A stretch of DNA of 51,561 nucleotides from Natrinema salifodinae (GTDB lineage: Archaea > Halobacteriota > Halobacteria > Halobacteriales > Natrialbaceae): contig NZ_FOIS01000007.1 in NCBI RefSeq assembly GCF_900110455.1, positions 1-51,561 on the forward strand, read 5' to 3'. Under the pieces are notes generated by a model that worked only from the letters and a program-made list of their open reading frames with translations, made no database searches and was not told the DNA's origin. Positions 40,923-48,208 of this stretch are shown one piece after another (within the stretch, counting starts at the first letter, position 1; every line of letters starts with the position of its first letter). The position numbers were made by a program, and so were the translations under genes.

Positions 40923-41405
40923 ATGGATTCCGTTGAGGAAGACCCAGACAACTGGAAAGAGATGCGTGAAGTCGTCCTCGAACGAGACAATCGGAAGTGC
41001 CAATTCTGTGGTGTGAGCGATGACGCCCACAAACAACGGTACAACAAGGGACTTCATGTCCACCATCTGAACCCGCGTCGGAATGGCGGATCCGACAAGG
41101 AAGACAATCTACTCACTGTCTGTCTAGGCTGTCACAAGGCTCTGGAATCTGCGACGAAGAAGGCGATAACGAACCATCTGGAAGCAGTCCAAGAAACAGT
41201 TGAAAATATGCGTAAGCATGCTCGCATTGACCGTCACCAGGCAGTTGATGAGGGAGATACGCCACCCATACGCGATGGAATGATTCCGTGGTGGCACCTT
41301 CAGGAAATGGACTCGTGGAGTCAAGCAATCTACTATCTCGGACGTGCAGAAGGACTCAAGCTATGGGCTGCCGAGATAGAGGACGTGTTTCCGGACAGCG
41401 AATAA
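40923..41405 (+). CDS. HNH endonuclease
   Basis: A 160-aa protein from ATG 40923; GTG 40917 is also possible. CQFCGVSDDAHKQRYNKGLH then VHHLNPRRNGGSDKEDNLLT and CLGCHKALE show a complete HNH site with the two zinc Cys pairs. A C-terminal 80-residue helical part follows. It stands alone, divergent from the zinc-protein genes. It may be a free-standing homing or restriction nuclease. Confidence 0.9.
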   Translation: MDSVEEDPDNWKEMREVVLERDNRKCQFCGVSDDAHKQRYNKGLHVHHLNPRRNGGSDKEDNLLTVCLGCHKALESATKKAITNHLEAVQETVENMRKHARIDRHQAVDEGDTPPIRDGMIPWWHLQEMDSWSQAIYYLGRAEGLKLWAAEIEDVFPDSE

Positions 41406-41434
41406 GTCGTTCAGCAGGTTGGTCGCCTTCCATT

Positions 41435-41728
41435 TCACTCACACTCCATAATACGTCTGAGGAGTCTTCGTCTTCTCTCCGTCCCTCCTCTCTCAGCCCA
41501 GACGCGAATTGCTATTGCTCCGATGATAAGGACGAAACCGACGGCAGCAAGCACGTACTCGATACCGTCGAAGACGGCTACAGCAGTTCCCGGTCGCATG
41601 ACGATATAGCCTGCCACTAGATACAAGATCGAGCCGATGAAGATCGGCACGAAAGAGAGGTTCGTGAGTGCTTTGTGAATCTCATAGTCGGACATACGAT
41701 TCAGTTGTGCCTCAGGTCGGTCACTCAT
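41435..41728 (-). CDS. Small two-TM membrane protein, last gene of the zinc operon
   Basis: A 97-aa protein from ATG 41728 (MSDRPEAQLNRMSDYEIHKA), which overlaps the previous stop by 8 nt. Two TM helices (FVPIFIGSILYLVAGYIVM; YVLAAVGFVLIIGAIAIRVW) are followed by a basic end, RRRRLLRRIMECE. Function unknown. Confidence 0.7.
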   Translation of the reverse strand: MSDRPEAQLNRMSDYEIHKALTNLSFVPIFIGSILYLVAGYIVMRPGTAVAVFDGIEYVLAAVGFVLIIGAIAIRVWAERGGTERRRRLLRRIMECE

Positions 41729-41912
41729 ATTTCTCCTCGGGGATTTCGACGTCGTCCGCAGCTGGGACGTAGTTGACGAACCCGCACGATTCGCAGACCA
41801 GCGCGATCTCGTCCTCCCGGTCGGTCTTGTGCCACTCGACGTGTCCCTCGTGTTCATGACCGCACTCGGGACAGCGGTAGTCTCCCGTGTCGGACGTTGC
41901 ATCTCCCGTCAT
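41721..41912 (-). CDS. Zinc-ribbon microprotein
   Basis: A 63-aa protein: YRCPECGHEHEGHVEWHKTD and ALVCESCGFVNYVP give a two-pair zinc ribbon resembling a TFIIS/RPB9-type fold in miniature. Overlaps the neighbouring starts on both sides. Confidence 0.75.
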   Translation of the reverse strand: MTGDATSDTGDYRCPECGHEHEGHVEWHKTDREDEIALVCESCGFVNYVPAADDVEIPEEKYE

Positions 41913-42106
41913 CGGTTCGCTTCACCCCCGAAAGCGGTCAACTGTTCTTGCGGGTTCTCCTCGTCGACAGCTCGCTCCTCAACGGGACAGATCCGATGAA
42001 CCTCGCCGTCGATCGTCGCCTCGGCGTGCTCCTCGAGCGGCTCGCCACAGCGGTGGCACCAGTCCATCGAGACGTCTCGGTCTCCGATAGTGTACTCGTC
42101 CTCCAT
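41909..42106 (-). CDS. Zinc-binding microprotein with PIP-box-like tail
   Basis: A 65-aa protein: WCHRCGEPLEEHAEATIDGE then HRICPVEE carries three Cys and a His. The end, PQEQLTAFGGEANR, resembles the clamp-binding QxxLxxF motif in the same way as the protein at 1141-1632. Confidence 0.7.
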   Translation of the reverse strand: MEDEYTIGDRDVSMDWCHRCGEPLEEHAEATIDGEVHRICPVEERAVDEENPQEQLTAFGGEANR

Positions 42107-42109
42107 GTC

Positions 42110-42226
42110 TCAGTCCTCCTTGGTTTCCCACGGTAGCGCCCCGCAGACGTGACATTCTCCGTGTTCGGTCGTTGCCTCTCCGCAATTATCGCACTCGTAT
42201 GCGTATTCGGGATTATCGGTCGTCAT
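42110..42226 (-). CDS. 38-aa zinc-ribbon microprotein
   Basis: The frame reads MTTDNPEYAYECDNCGEATT then EHGECHVCGALPWETKED. Two C-x2-C pairs form a rubredoxin-like or zinc-ribbon knuckle. It fits exactly between its neighbours. Confidence 0.65.
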   Translation of the reverse strand: MTTDNPEYAYECDNCGEATTEHGECHVCGALPWETKED

Positions 42227-42229
42227 GGC

Positions 42230-42361
42230 TCAGTTGTCTCCCGTAGCGGGTAGCTTGACCCATTCGCTCGAGCAGTTAGCACACGGTTCGTCAGCCGGCA
42301 CGGTGTCACCACAGCCACGGCAGACACCGCGAATAGTCCTCTTTCGAGACGAATCGCTCAT
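42230..42361 (-). CDS. 43-aa zinc-ribbon microprotein
   Basis: The frame begins MSDSSRKRTIRGVCRGCGDT and has a second pair CANC before a short tail. The start at 42361 overlaps the stop of the TM peptide gene as ATGA. Confidence 0.65.
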   Translation of the reverse strand: MSDSSRKRTIRGVCRGCGDTVPADEPCANCSSEWVKLPATGDN

Positions 42362-42471
42362 AGTACCCCCGCGAATTTCCCCGCGACGAACGTCAGTGTC
42401 ACGCCGATCGCCAAGATAGCGGCCATCAGCAGGAGTTCTCGATTCATCTGGCTCTTTGATTGATCGCTCAT
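42358..42471 (-). CDS. 37-aa single-TM peptide
   Basis: The frame reads MSDQSKSQMNRELLLMAAIL then AIGVTLTFVAGKFAGVL. One hydrophobic helix. It overlaps genes on both sides by ATGA-type junctions, which supports it. Confidence 0.6.
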   Translation of the reverse strand: MSDQSKSQMNRELLLMAAILAIGVTLTFVAGKFAGVL

Positions 42472-42581
42472 TCTTGACACCCGTAGCAGACCCAGAGTCC
42501 GCCGTATGCGCTACCTTCGCGCTCATTACACTCAGTACCACACAGACCACACTGGCGACCGAGATCAAGTCGGTGGGACAA
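42468..42581 (-). CDS. 37-aa zinc-ribbon microprotein with TTG start
   Basis: From TTG 42581 the product is a two-pair ribbon: QCGLCGTECNEREGSAYGGL then WVCYGCQE. The upstream stop lies 2 nt away, so this start is the only one that fits the packing. Confidence 0.6.
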   Translation of the reverse strand: MSHRLDLGRQCGLCGTECNEREGSAYGGLWVCYGCQE

Positions 42582-42583
42582 AC

Positions 42584-42805
42584 TTAGCTCACCTCGAGTT
42601 CTTCGTCGAACTCCTCGTTTCGTCGCTCTCGGCTCTTGAAGACACGGCCACAGCACTCGCAGTGACAGTCATAGCTGCCGTGGTACTCCGTGAAGTGCGT
42701 CCAGTGCGAGCCACAGTGAGCGCACGGTTCGGCCTCTTGGTCGTAACTGAGCGGGCTGACCTGAATCTGATTACCTTCGCCCGCGGACGTTGCACGGTCA
42801 GACAT
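42584..42805 (-). CDS. Zinc-ribbon protein, 73 aa
   Basis: CAHCGSHWTHFTEYHGSYDC then HCECCGRVFKSRE gives a zinc ribbon with an extra CxC. The C-terminus is an acidic helix. The start overlaps the end of the upstream gene by 8 nt. Confidence 0.75.
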   Translation of the reverse strand: MSDRATSAGEGNQIQVSPLSYDQEAEPCAHCGSHWTHFTEYHGSYDCHCECCGRVFKSRERRNEEFDEELEVS

Positions 42806-43010
42806 CGAGAATCACCTCGACGTCGTCCATTCTCGAGTGGCTCGAGCAGAACGGGTCGTCCGTCATGTGCGAGACTGCGTTCTGGCAGCGGCCACCGTCG
42901 GCCTTCTTCGCGACACACTGCTGGGTGATCTCGGCGTCATCCCGCCGATCGAGATCGTCGTCGGGCCCGACATCGACCCCGAAGCGAGAAAGTTGATGGT
43001 CCGCATTCAT
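42798..43010 (-). CDS. Small zinc-binding protein, 70 aa
   Basis: QQCVAKKADGGRCQNAVSHM then DPFCSSHSR has the spacing C-x9-C...C-x2-H of a small zinc-binding domain. The N-terminus is acidic. Coupled to both neighbours. Confidence 0.7.
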   Translation of the reverse strand: MNADHQLSRFGVDVGPDDDLDRRDDAEITQQCVAKKADGGRCQNAVSHMTDDPFCSSHSRMDDVEVILDV

Positions 43011-43174
43011 CGCTGATCACCACTCGGCTGTTCGTTGCACTCGCACTCGTCAAGAGCGCGGTCGACGAATCCCTGAGCCTCGTTGATCTCCGAGAGAACA
43101 TCGCCGACCGGCGCATCCTTCGCGTTCTGGAGCGCGTGCTTAGCGCGTAGAAGGCTGTGTTTCGGTTCCTGCAT
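43007..43174 (-). CDS. 55-aa helical microprotein
   Basis: The frame begins MQEPKHSLLRAKHALQNAKD, is helical and ends CECNEQPSGDQR. ATGA overlap with the next gene and start overlap with the previous one support it. No family. Confidence 0.6.
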   Translation of the reverse strand: MQEPKHSLLRAKHALQNAKDAPVGDVLSEINEAQGFVDRALDECECNEQPSGDQR

Positions 43175-43470
43175 TACACTGGCACCTCCGATCCGATAAG
43201 GACGTCTTCTTGATTCTCGTCGATGAACTGCCGTCGTTCAGCGTCATCGATCGGATCCGTCCCGTTGAGTGATGCACTCGGGTTGTTTCCGAGGAAACCA
43301 GGCCGCTTCATGTCGACCATGCGAGCGGCCTTCACGAGCTCGTCTTTCACATTGTCTGGATCGCCGACGAGAAACACCGTAACCGTGTTCTCGTGCGTCG
43401 AGTGGTCGCCGTCTGCTGCAACCTCGATCTCGAGTACTCGATTGACTCGCTGGGAAGATTGTTCGCTCAT
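43174..43470 (-). CDS. Hypothetical protein, 98 aa
   Basis: A mixed protein starting MSEQSSQRVNRVLEIEVAAD, with a beta core (NTVTVFLVGDPDNVKDELVK) and helical end. No zinc residues. It overlaps the Dam-type gene and the microprotein after it. Confidence 0.65.
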   Translation of the reverse strand: MSEQSSQRVNRVLEIEVAADGDHSTHENTVTVFLVGDPDNVKDELVKAARMVDMKRPGFLGNNPSASLNGTDPIDDAERRQFIDENQEDVLIGSEVPV

Positions 43471-44030
43471 GCTATCACCGTCTGTTGAGTTCGCTGGTCT
43501 CTCTGGTCCGACCGGTACACCATTCCGCGCCTGTCGAGAGTATCGCCTAAGTCCTCGGGATACTCGCCGAAGACTGCGATGATCGACGGGAACGGGGCGT
43601 TTCTGACTTGTTCTCGAGGATCGCCGAACGTCAAGCGTCCTTCAAGGAACGCGACCGCGTCTGCCTTCGTCGCATACTTGTGGAACCACTGGGTCGATGT
43701 GCGAGCTGGCGCGAGAACCAGCACAAGATCGACATCCTCTCGGTTTGACTCGTTGACCGCCTTCTGCATCCACGACTCCATGTCCGAATACGGAGGATTA
43801 CACCAGACAGTACCGAACCAGGCCTGTTTCAGCCCGTCATCTTCAGCGGTATACGTCTGCTCTGCGATCGACTTGCGTTCTGCTCCAGAACACGGATCGA
43901 GGTCGAATCCGCCGACAGCTTTCTCGAGTGAGCGGAGGAGTTCTGGGGGAGTGGACCATTCATCGGTCTTTGACCCGAAGTGTCCCGGCGGCGTGTCCCA
44001 TTTTTCGCGATCAGTTCCTTTCTCGGACAT
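43467..44030 (-). CDS. DNA N6-adenine methyltransferase (phage Dam type)
   Basis: A 187-aa protein. DEWSTPPELLRSLEKAVGGF then DLDPCSGAE is the start of phage-type Dam (DNA N-6-adenine-methyltransferase) enzymes, and VWCNPPYSDMESWMQKAVNE holds the NPPY catalytic motif. VAFLEGRLTFGDPREQVRNA near the end is also typical. No cognate restriction gene lies beside it, so it is probably an orphan methylase that protects or marks the element DNA. Confidence 0.92.
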   Translation of the reverse strand: MSEKGTDREKWDTPPGHFGSKTDEWSTPPELLRSLEKAVGGFDLDPCSGAERKSIAEQTYTAEDDGLKQAWFGTVWCNPPYSDMESWMQKAVNESNREDVDLVLVLAPARTSTQWFHKYATKADAVAFLEGRLTFGDPREQVRNAPFPSIIAVFGEYPEDLGDTLDRRGMVYRSDQRDQRTQQTVIA

Positions 44031-44176
44031 TACGCGGACTCACCTCGTTTGCAGCGTGCGTGAACGTAGTCACCGCTCTCTACCGGCTGACCAACAGCTA
44101 AACCAGCGCGTAGCGCCCACTCCTCGTCGGCATACAGTGGTTCGTCACACTCTGGACAGCAAGGGAGGTCGGTCAT
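44030..44176 (-). CDS. 48-aa zinc-binding microprotein
   Basis: The frame MTDLPCCPECDEPLYADEEW continues to GDYVHARCKRGESA. CCPEC plus HARC makes a possible zinc site. Its stop overlaps the start of the methylase gene. Confidence 0.65.
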   Translation of the reverse strand: MTDLPCCPECDEPLYADEEWALRAGLAVGQPVESGDYVHARCKRGESA

Positions 44177-44358
44177 TGGTTGAGCCACCTCCCGAGGTCA
44201 TCGTGGCAGCCCTCACAGAGCTGGAGGAACTCTCGGTCGCCCTCCCAGGTTCGAGTCGCGAGATCGCCGCATCGATCACACGTGATCGGTTCGGGTGCGA
44301 ACTCTGTTCCACCCTCCTGCATCTTTGAGCCTGGGGCTGGGTGATTTCTTCCGCTCAT
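44173..44358 (-). CDS. Zinc-ribbon microprotein, 61 aa
   Basis: ITCDRCGDLATRTWEGDREF then LQLCEGCHDDLGRWLNQ is a clear two-pair zinc ribbon. Overlaps both neighbours by ATGA. Confidence 0.75.
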   Translation of the reverse strand: MSGRNHPAPGSKMQEGGTEFAPEPITCDRCGDLATRTWEGDREFLQLCEGCHDDLGRWLNQ

Positions 44359-44501
44359 GCTGTCACCTCCGGCTTGAGCCGGCCGCTCTTTCGCAGTTCA
44401 GTCTCGCACGTCGAGCAGACGCCCATCTTCTTGCCGTCGATCCTGTACGAGTTCGAGACGTGGCCGTTATCGCAGACCTGACACTGACCAAGTCCGTTCA
44501 T
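44355..44501 (-). CDS. 48-aa zinc-ribbon microprotein
   Basis: The frame reads MNGLGQCQVCDNGHVSNSYR then IDGKKMGVCSTCETELRKSG. Two C-x2-C pairs. It begins inside the end of the HNH gene and ends inside the next start. Confidence 0.7.
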   Translation of the reverse strand: MNGLGQCQVCDNGHVSNSYRIDGKKMGVCSTCETELRKSGRLKPEVTA

Positions 44502-45076
44502 GCTTCTGCGTCACCTCCAAATTTCTCCTTGTGGACGTTCAGAACAGTATTATTTGAGACTCCGAACACATCTCCCACATCCCTGCTGGACATCTCGGTT
44601 GCGTCGTATAGGGATGCTATAGCCCAACGTTCGGGTGGTTTCACTTTCCGGTGTAGCTTCTGATGATCCTCGTTTGAAACCAACTCGAGGTTATCTGGCC
44701 TGTTATCCCAGTGGAGCCCATTCTCGTGATGGACATGGAGTTCCCCCGCTTCCTCAAATCCGAACTTTGCGACGGCCAATAGTCGGTGGACGAGGAGGTT
44801 GTTGTCACCAGATCTCCACTGCTCATAGCCCTGGGGATTCGTTGAAAAATTCGCGTGAAGGCCGTGATTCAACTGCTTGGCCTCTTTGATCGATCTTTTC
44901 TCGATCCCGTGTTCATCGAGCCATTTCAGCACGGTAGAGATGGAGCAATCGAACAGCTTGCGGATATCATTTGCTGCCATCTTTTCGTCGACATACAGCT
45001 TCTCCATCAACTCCTTGTCCCGCCATGGGTTCTGCTGTTCTTCTGGATACAGTTCATTTCCAGATTTACCGCTCAT
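44498..45076 (-). CDS. HNH endonuclease flanked by HTH motifs
   Basis: A 192-aa protein. An N-terminal HTH (LYVDEKMAANDIRKLFDCSI then STVLKWLDEHGI) precedes the HNH core GELHVHHENGLHWDNRPDNL then ELVSNEDHQKLHRK. A second HTH (TEMSSRDVGDVFGVSNNTVL) ends it. This order is typical of free-standing phage HNH homing endonucleases. It sits inside the zinc operon with ATGA overlaps, so it is fully integrated into it. Confidence 0.9.
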   Translation of the reverse strand: MSGKSGNELYPEEQQNPWRDKELMEKLYVDEKMAANDIRKLFDCSISTVLKWLDEHGIEKRSIKEAKQLNHGLHANFSTNPQGYEQWRSGDNNLLVHRLLAVAKFGFEEAGELHVHHENGLHWDNRPDNLELVSNEDHQKLHRKVKPPERWAIASLYDATEMSSRDVGDVFGVSNNTVLNVHKEKFGGDAEA

Positions 45077-45222
45077 TGGTGCTCACACTCCTCGTTTGGA
45101 CACGTCTTGCCGACCTTCCAGCTATTCGGTCCGTCTGACTTGGTGTAGGTCTCGTATGGAGTATCGCACAGGATGCACCGGCCGTACGGTGCCTCTTCCT
45201 GCTCGGTCCCATCGGCAGACAT
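45073..45222 (-). CDS. 49-aa zinc-ribbon microprotein
   Basis: The frame MSADGTEQEEAPYGRCILCD continues to KVGKTCPNEECEHQ. Cys pairs C-x2-C and C-x4-C. Its start overlaps the end of the 350-aa gene. Confidence 0.65.
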   Translation of the reverse strand: MSADGTEQEEAPYGRCILCDTPYETYTKSDGPNSWKVGKTCPNEECEHQ

Positions 45223-46274
45223 TACGCTGGCACCTCCACATCAACGCCAGCTTGCTCGAGGTACTCGTCGTCGATCTCTGCGAGCTTGCGCTTCGTCACG
45301 CGTGAGAAGTGATCCGGGTCGGGATCGGAACTCTCGAAGTCGTGGTATCCGAGGCCCACGACCTTCATGACGAACCCTTCGTTCGTCTCGACGTTGCGCT
45401 TGTCGACGCGACGCTCCACGTTCTTCTCTGCCACCGCGTAGGGCTGCTCCCGAGACTCGACGAGGCCGACGTACTCCTCCTTCGGATGGCTCGTGACGAG
45501 GTACAGGTGCAGGCGATTGCCTTCGTCTTCGGACTTATCAACGCCGCCGTCAGTCACCAGAACCGGCTCGCTACCGTCGTTCTCCGCACTGGACTCAGTG
45601 GATTCTTCCTCGAGTTCGTCCCACGACGGGGAAGAGCAATCGCAAGTACCCGTGCCGCTTGGTGTCTCGACGGTCGCCGACTCGACTTCGTCGGGCTGCC
45701 AGAGTCCGTCGTCAATCCGGTAGTCGCTCCCAATCGTCCACGCCTGGAGTCGGTCACTCCAGCGGGCGAATGGACACGACTCCAGGTCATCCTCATCGAC
45801 GTCGAGTCCCTCGGCTTCCTCGTCGCTGAACGAGGAGCACGAATCGCATCTCCACGAACTGTGGTCGTGTGCATCCGTTGGTTCGCCCATGTGTGGCGTC
45901 GCATCTGGCTCGCGGACCAGTTCGCCACAGCACTCGCACTCGACGACAGCGTTCGATTGGTAGTGGATTGATTCAGTGATCAGCCCCTCCTGAACGCTCA
46001 TTTCGACCACGGGGGCCGGTCGATCCGGTGCCTCGAGTTCGGTAGTGACCACTTCGAGGTCCTCGAAGATCGAGAGTCCCCAGCTCTTCCGGTGGCCGTC
46101 CGGCGTCTCACCGACGATCGTCGGCTCGTCTTTGAGCATTGGGTCGTCCGTCGGGCTCTCGATATCGACGACTTGGTATCGCGTTCGCTGGTCGCGCACG
46201 ACGGTTCCCAGATAGGACTCTGCTCTCCGCTTGGTCTCGTTTTCGAGTTGATCGCTCGCTTGTCTCTCTGCCAT
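45222..46274 (-). CDS. Large acidic protein with two Cys-rich segments
   Basis: A 350-aa protein from ATG 46274 (MAERQASDQLENETKRRAES); the ATG lies just after a TATA-spaced promoter with direct repeats. Residues about 105-150 hold VECECCGELVREPDATPHMG and SSWRCDSCSSF, a zinc ribbon. A disordered acidic stretch follows (WDELEEESTESSAENDGSEP). The last 100 residues form an alpha/beta domain (NRLHLYLVTSHPKEEYVGLV). No family recognised. It heads the downstream half of the zinc operon. Confidence 0.7.
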   Translation of the reverse strand: MAERQASDQLENETKRRAESYLGTVVRDQRTRYQVVDIESPTDDPMLKDEPTIVGETPDGHRKSWGLSIFEDLEVVTTELEAPDRPAPVVEMSVQEGLITESIHYQSNAVVECECCGELVREPDATPHMGEPTDAHDHSSWRCDSCSSFSDEEAEGLDVDEDDLESCPFARWSDRLQAWTIGSDYRIDDGLWQPDEVESATVETPSGTGTCDCSSPSWDELEEESTESSAENDGSEPVLVTDGGVDKSEDEGNRLHLYLVTSHPKEEYVGLVESREQPYAVAEKNVERRVDKRNVETNEGFVMKVVGLGYHDFESSDPDPDHFSRVTKRKLAEIDDEYLEQAGVDVEVPA

Positions 46275-46279
46275 ACTAC

Positions 46280-46358
46280 AGTATATTGTAGCCAACAACT
46301 TATAGCTAACGCATACTGTAGCCTACATCATACGGTAGCTTTACAGAACTGCGTAGCC
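46280..46358. repeat. Direct repeats of a TACNGTAGCC motif in a divergent promoter
   Basis: AGTATATTGTAGCC (46280), CGCATACTGTAGCC (46310), ATCATACGGTAGCT (46327) and TGCGTAGCC (46350) are related direct repeats, and CTACAGTATATTGTAG (46277-46292) is also an imperfect palindrome. They fill the space between the minus-strand gene at 46274 and the plus-strand gene at 46375. A shared operator is likely. Confidence 0.65.
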
Positions 46359-46374
46359 TACCGTAAATTGTAAC

Positions 46375-46605
46375 ATGGACCGCACTGCACAGGCCGTCAT
46401 GGCCGACGATGGACCGCGTGGACTCATGACGGACCGAGAGCGCGAGATTCTACTCGGAGACGCTGATGTAACAGAGAAATACTACGGAGTCGTCGTTACG
46501 CGCGTGCGAAAACGGATCGATAGGCTCGGCGAAAAGGAACTCGAGGCGCTCGAGAAACACGACAGTCTCGCCGACGAGCTGCGCGAAGCCGTCTGCAAAG
46601 ACTAA
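46375..46605 (+). CDS. Conserved haloarchaeal small acidic protein
   Basis: A 76-aa protein. GPRGLMTDREREILLGDADV then TEKYYGVVVTRVRKRIDRLG resembles a family seen repeatedly in haloarchaeal chromosomes and proviruses, with the ending ALEKHDSLADELREAV. It lies behind the direct repeats, divergent from the zinc operon, so it may be its regulator. Function is not known. Confidence 0.75.
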   Translation: MDRTAQAVMADDGPRGLMTDREREILLGDADVTEKYYGVVVTRVRKRIDRLGEKELEALEKHDSLADELREAVCKD

Positions 46606-46739
46606 TCCTCGTCTTCGTCTTCTCCGACGTCCATCGTATACTCGTTAGCGCCGACCTTGCTGTTCTTCTCCTTGATCTCCTGTAGCTTCTCGATGTCTTC
46701 CTCGGAGAGACCGGGTTCTTCGTCTTCGTCGTCCGGCAT
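46602..46739 (-). CDS. 45-aa acidic microprotein
   Basis: From ATG 46739 the frame is MPDDEDEEPGLSEEDIEKLQ then EIKEKNSKVGANEYTMDVGE. Highly acidic with one helix. It converges on and overlaps the end of the plus-strand gene by 4 nt. An upstream in-frame start at 46787 is less likely. Confidence 0.55.
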   Translation of the reverse strand: MPDDEDEEPGLSEEDIEKLQEIKEKNSKVGANEYTMDVGEDEDED

Positions 46740-46820
46740 ACCAGGCGGTACGTCACGCGCGTTGATAAGTAGCGTTACAGTGCACAACCGGACATACCGC
46801 GGAAAGACTCTACCAGTCCG

Positions 46821-46943
46821 TCAGATCCACTGCTCGTTTCCGCAGACGGTACATTTCCAGTGATTGTCCCCCTTGTTCCCGCTGCGCATATTGATTCCGT
46901 CAGTACCACACTCCGAGCACTCGTCCGGTTCGTTCAGCTTCAT
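46821..46943 (-). CDS. 40-aa zinc-ribbon microprotein
   Basis: ATG 46943 gives MKLNEPDECSECGTDGINMR then NHWKCTVCGNEQWI, a two-pair ribbon like the end of TFIIB-type or RPB9-type zinc domains. ATGA overlap with the upstream gene. Confidence 0.7.
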   Translation of the reverse strand: MKLNEPDECSECGTDGINMRSGNKGDNHWKCTVCGNEQWI

Positions 46944-47287
46944 AGGTCCACCTCGCTTGGATCGACTCCAGCACAGTCGAAACAGAGTGCCATTCCGCTG
47001 TCGTCCCGGCTGAAGGTCTGTCCGAGATTGTCCCCGCACTCGCTACACTCGACTGGGACGGTTTCGAAGCGAATCGCTTCGACCGCCTCGGCCGTCTGCT
47101 GTGCCTTCTCGACTTTCTCTCGAGCCGTGCTGAGCGTATTGTCCAGCGTATTTTTCGATATTCCCATCGAGTCCGCCGCAGCCTCTCGAGGAACCGCCTC
47201 GACGTCACGGAGGACAAACGCCTCTGCCTGCCGCTCAGTCAATAAGCCGGCGTTGGCCAGCTCGGAAACCGCGTCGTCAGCGTTCAT
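46940..47287 (-). CDS. HTH plus zinc-ribbon regulator
   Basis: A 115-aa protein from ATG 47287 (MNADDAVSEL). Residues 15-60 are a sigma-region-4-like HTH (LTERQAEAFVLRDVEAVPRE then AAADSMGISKNTLDNTLSTA). Residues 80-110 are a zinc ribbon (VECSECGDNLGQTF, LCFDCAGVD). The combination is widespread among haloarchaeal transcription regulators. The start overlaps the stop of the upstream gene. Confidence 0.8.
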   Translation of the reverse strand: MNADDAVSELANAGLLTERQAEAFVLRDVEAVPREAAADSMGISKNTLDNTLSTAREKVEKAQQTAEAVEAIRFETVPVECSECGDNLGQTFSRDDSGMALCFDCAGVDPSEVDL

Positions 47288-47811
47288 TCGACGTCCTCCC
47301 ATTCAAGTTCGACCGTGTGCGGTGCGTAGTGGCTGACCCGTCCAATATCGAACTCCTCGGGGAGTGAGTGTTTCAGTTCCTCCCAGAAGATCCGGCGTCC
47401 CTCTTCAACGAACTTCTCGATGCCGCCGCCTTCTTCGATTTCTTCTTCGGAAAACTCGCTGCGCGTATTGGCTTCGGTCGGCCACTCAACACCGCCGTAG
47501 GTGCTGAAGAAGTCCGTCTCCTCGAGCATGATCGTCTCAGGCGAGATGTGAATCGGTTTCTCGTTCCACTCGTCGTTGTAGTGAACACCCTGCTCACTCT
47601 CGTAGTATTCAGCCTCCATTTCGGCCTCGAACGGCGGGTACAGGCGAAGGACGTACGAGCGCCCCCAGCGGTCCGGTTCGTCCAGGAAGTTGCGCTTGAG
47701 TGCTTTCTTGAAGGTCTCGAACGAGATCGTGATTTTCTCGACCTTCGCGAGTCGGTCGTCGATCTGGTTCATTGGGTCGTCGCCGCCGTCGGCCGCAATC
47801 TGTTGCGCCAT
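47284..47811 (-). CDS. Hypothetical acidic protein, 175 aa
   Basis: Starts at ATG 47811 (MAQQIAADGG), directly after the motif TTGTAGTAAT. A helical N-terminus (VEKITISFETFKKALKRNFL) precedes a beta-rich middle (WGRSYVLRLYPPFEAEMEAE) and a helical end (KFVEEGRRIFWEELKHSLPE). No known family. It heads a minus-strand unit with its own promoter. Confidence 0.7.
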   Translation of the reverse strand: MAQQIAADGGDDPMNQIDDRLAKVEKITISFETFKKALKRNFLDEPDRWGRSYVLRLYPPFEAEMEAEYYESEQGVHYNDEWNEKPIHISPETIMLEETDFFSTYGGVEWPTEANTRSEFSEEEIEEGGGIEKFVEEGRRIFWEELKHSLPEEFDIGRVSHYAPHTVELEWEDVE

Positions 47812-47864
47812 ATTACTACAATACGGTGGTAACTACTTATACTTTACCCCCAATTGGTAGTAAT
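47812..47864 (-). promoter_or_regulatory. Promoter with 8-bp inverted repeat
   Basis: ATTACTAC (47812-47819) and GTAGTAAT (47857-47864) are perfect inverted arms around a TATA-like AAGTATAAGTAG (minus strand, about 47835-47846). TGTAGTA immediately before the start codon is shared with the promoter at 46274 and resembles that before 40774. Confidence 0.55.
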
Positions 47865-47956
47865 GGGACAATCGGACGACAGACTAGATTCTCGGATCTA
47901 GCACACACCACGTTGCGAGTGAAACTTTCGAGCTGGAGGAAAAAGATCAGTCTGCG

Positions 47957-48142
47957 TTATCGAGCGTCGTCGAGATCTACATAACTCCCCTCAGTCGCAG
48001 AGAGCCACGCACCGTGAGCCGTATCCTCGCGCACATCGAAGATCTCGAACTCGTCGGGCGCGCCGGAATTGCGGACGTGAATCGAATCGATCTGGTAGTC
48101 GTTCAGCGCGACCCACTCGAAGGTATCCAGTCCCTCGCTCAT
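47957..48142 (-). CDS. Hypothetical small protein, 61 aa
   Basis: ATG 48142 gives MSEGLDTFEWVALNDYQIDS then IHVRNSGAPDEFEIFDVRED. A small beta-rich acidic protein with no Cys. Stands slightly apart from its neighbours. Function unknown. Confidence 0.6.
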   Translation of the reverse strand: MSEGLDTFEWVALNDYQIDSIHVRNSGAPDEFEIFDVREDTAHGAWLSATEGSYVDLDDAR

Positions 48143-48208
48143 TGATAGTACAGTACCTCCAAGTTTGATTGCTTGCCAAACGAACATCGTTGAAATATTG
48201 TGCGCATA

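Noticed and set aside
40131-46358. Repeat clusters as a CRISPR array
   Set aside because: Units are 9-18 bp, not 28-37 bp, spacers are irregular, and no cas genes are present.
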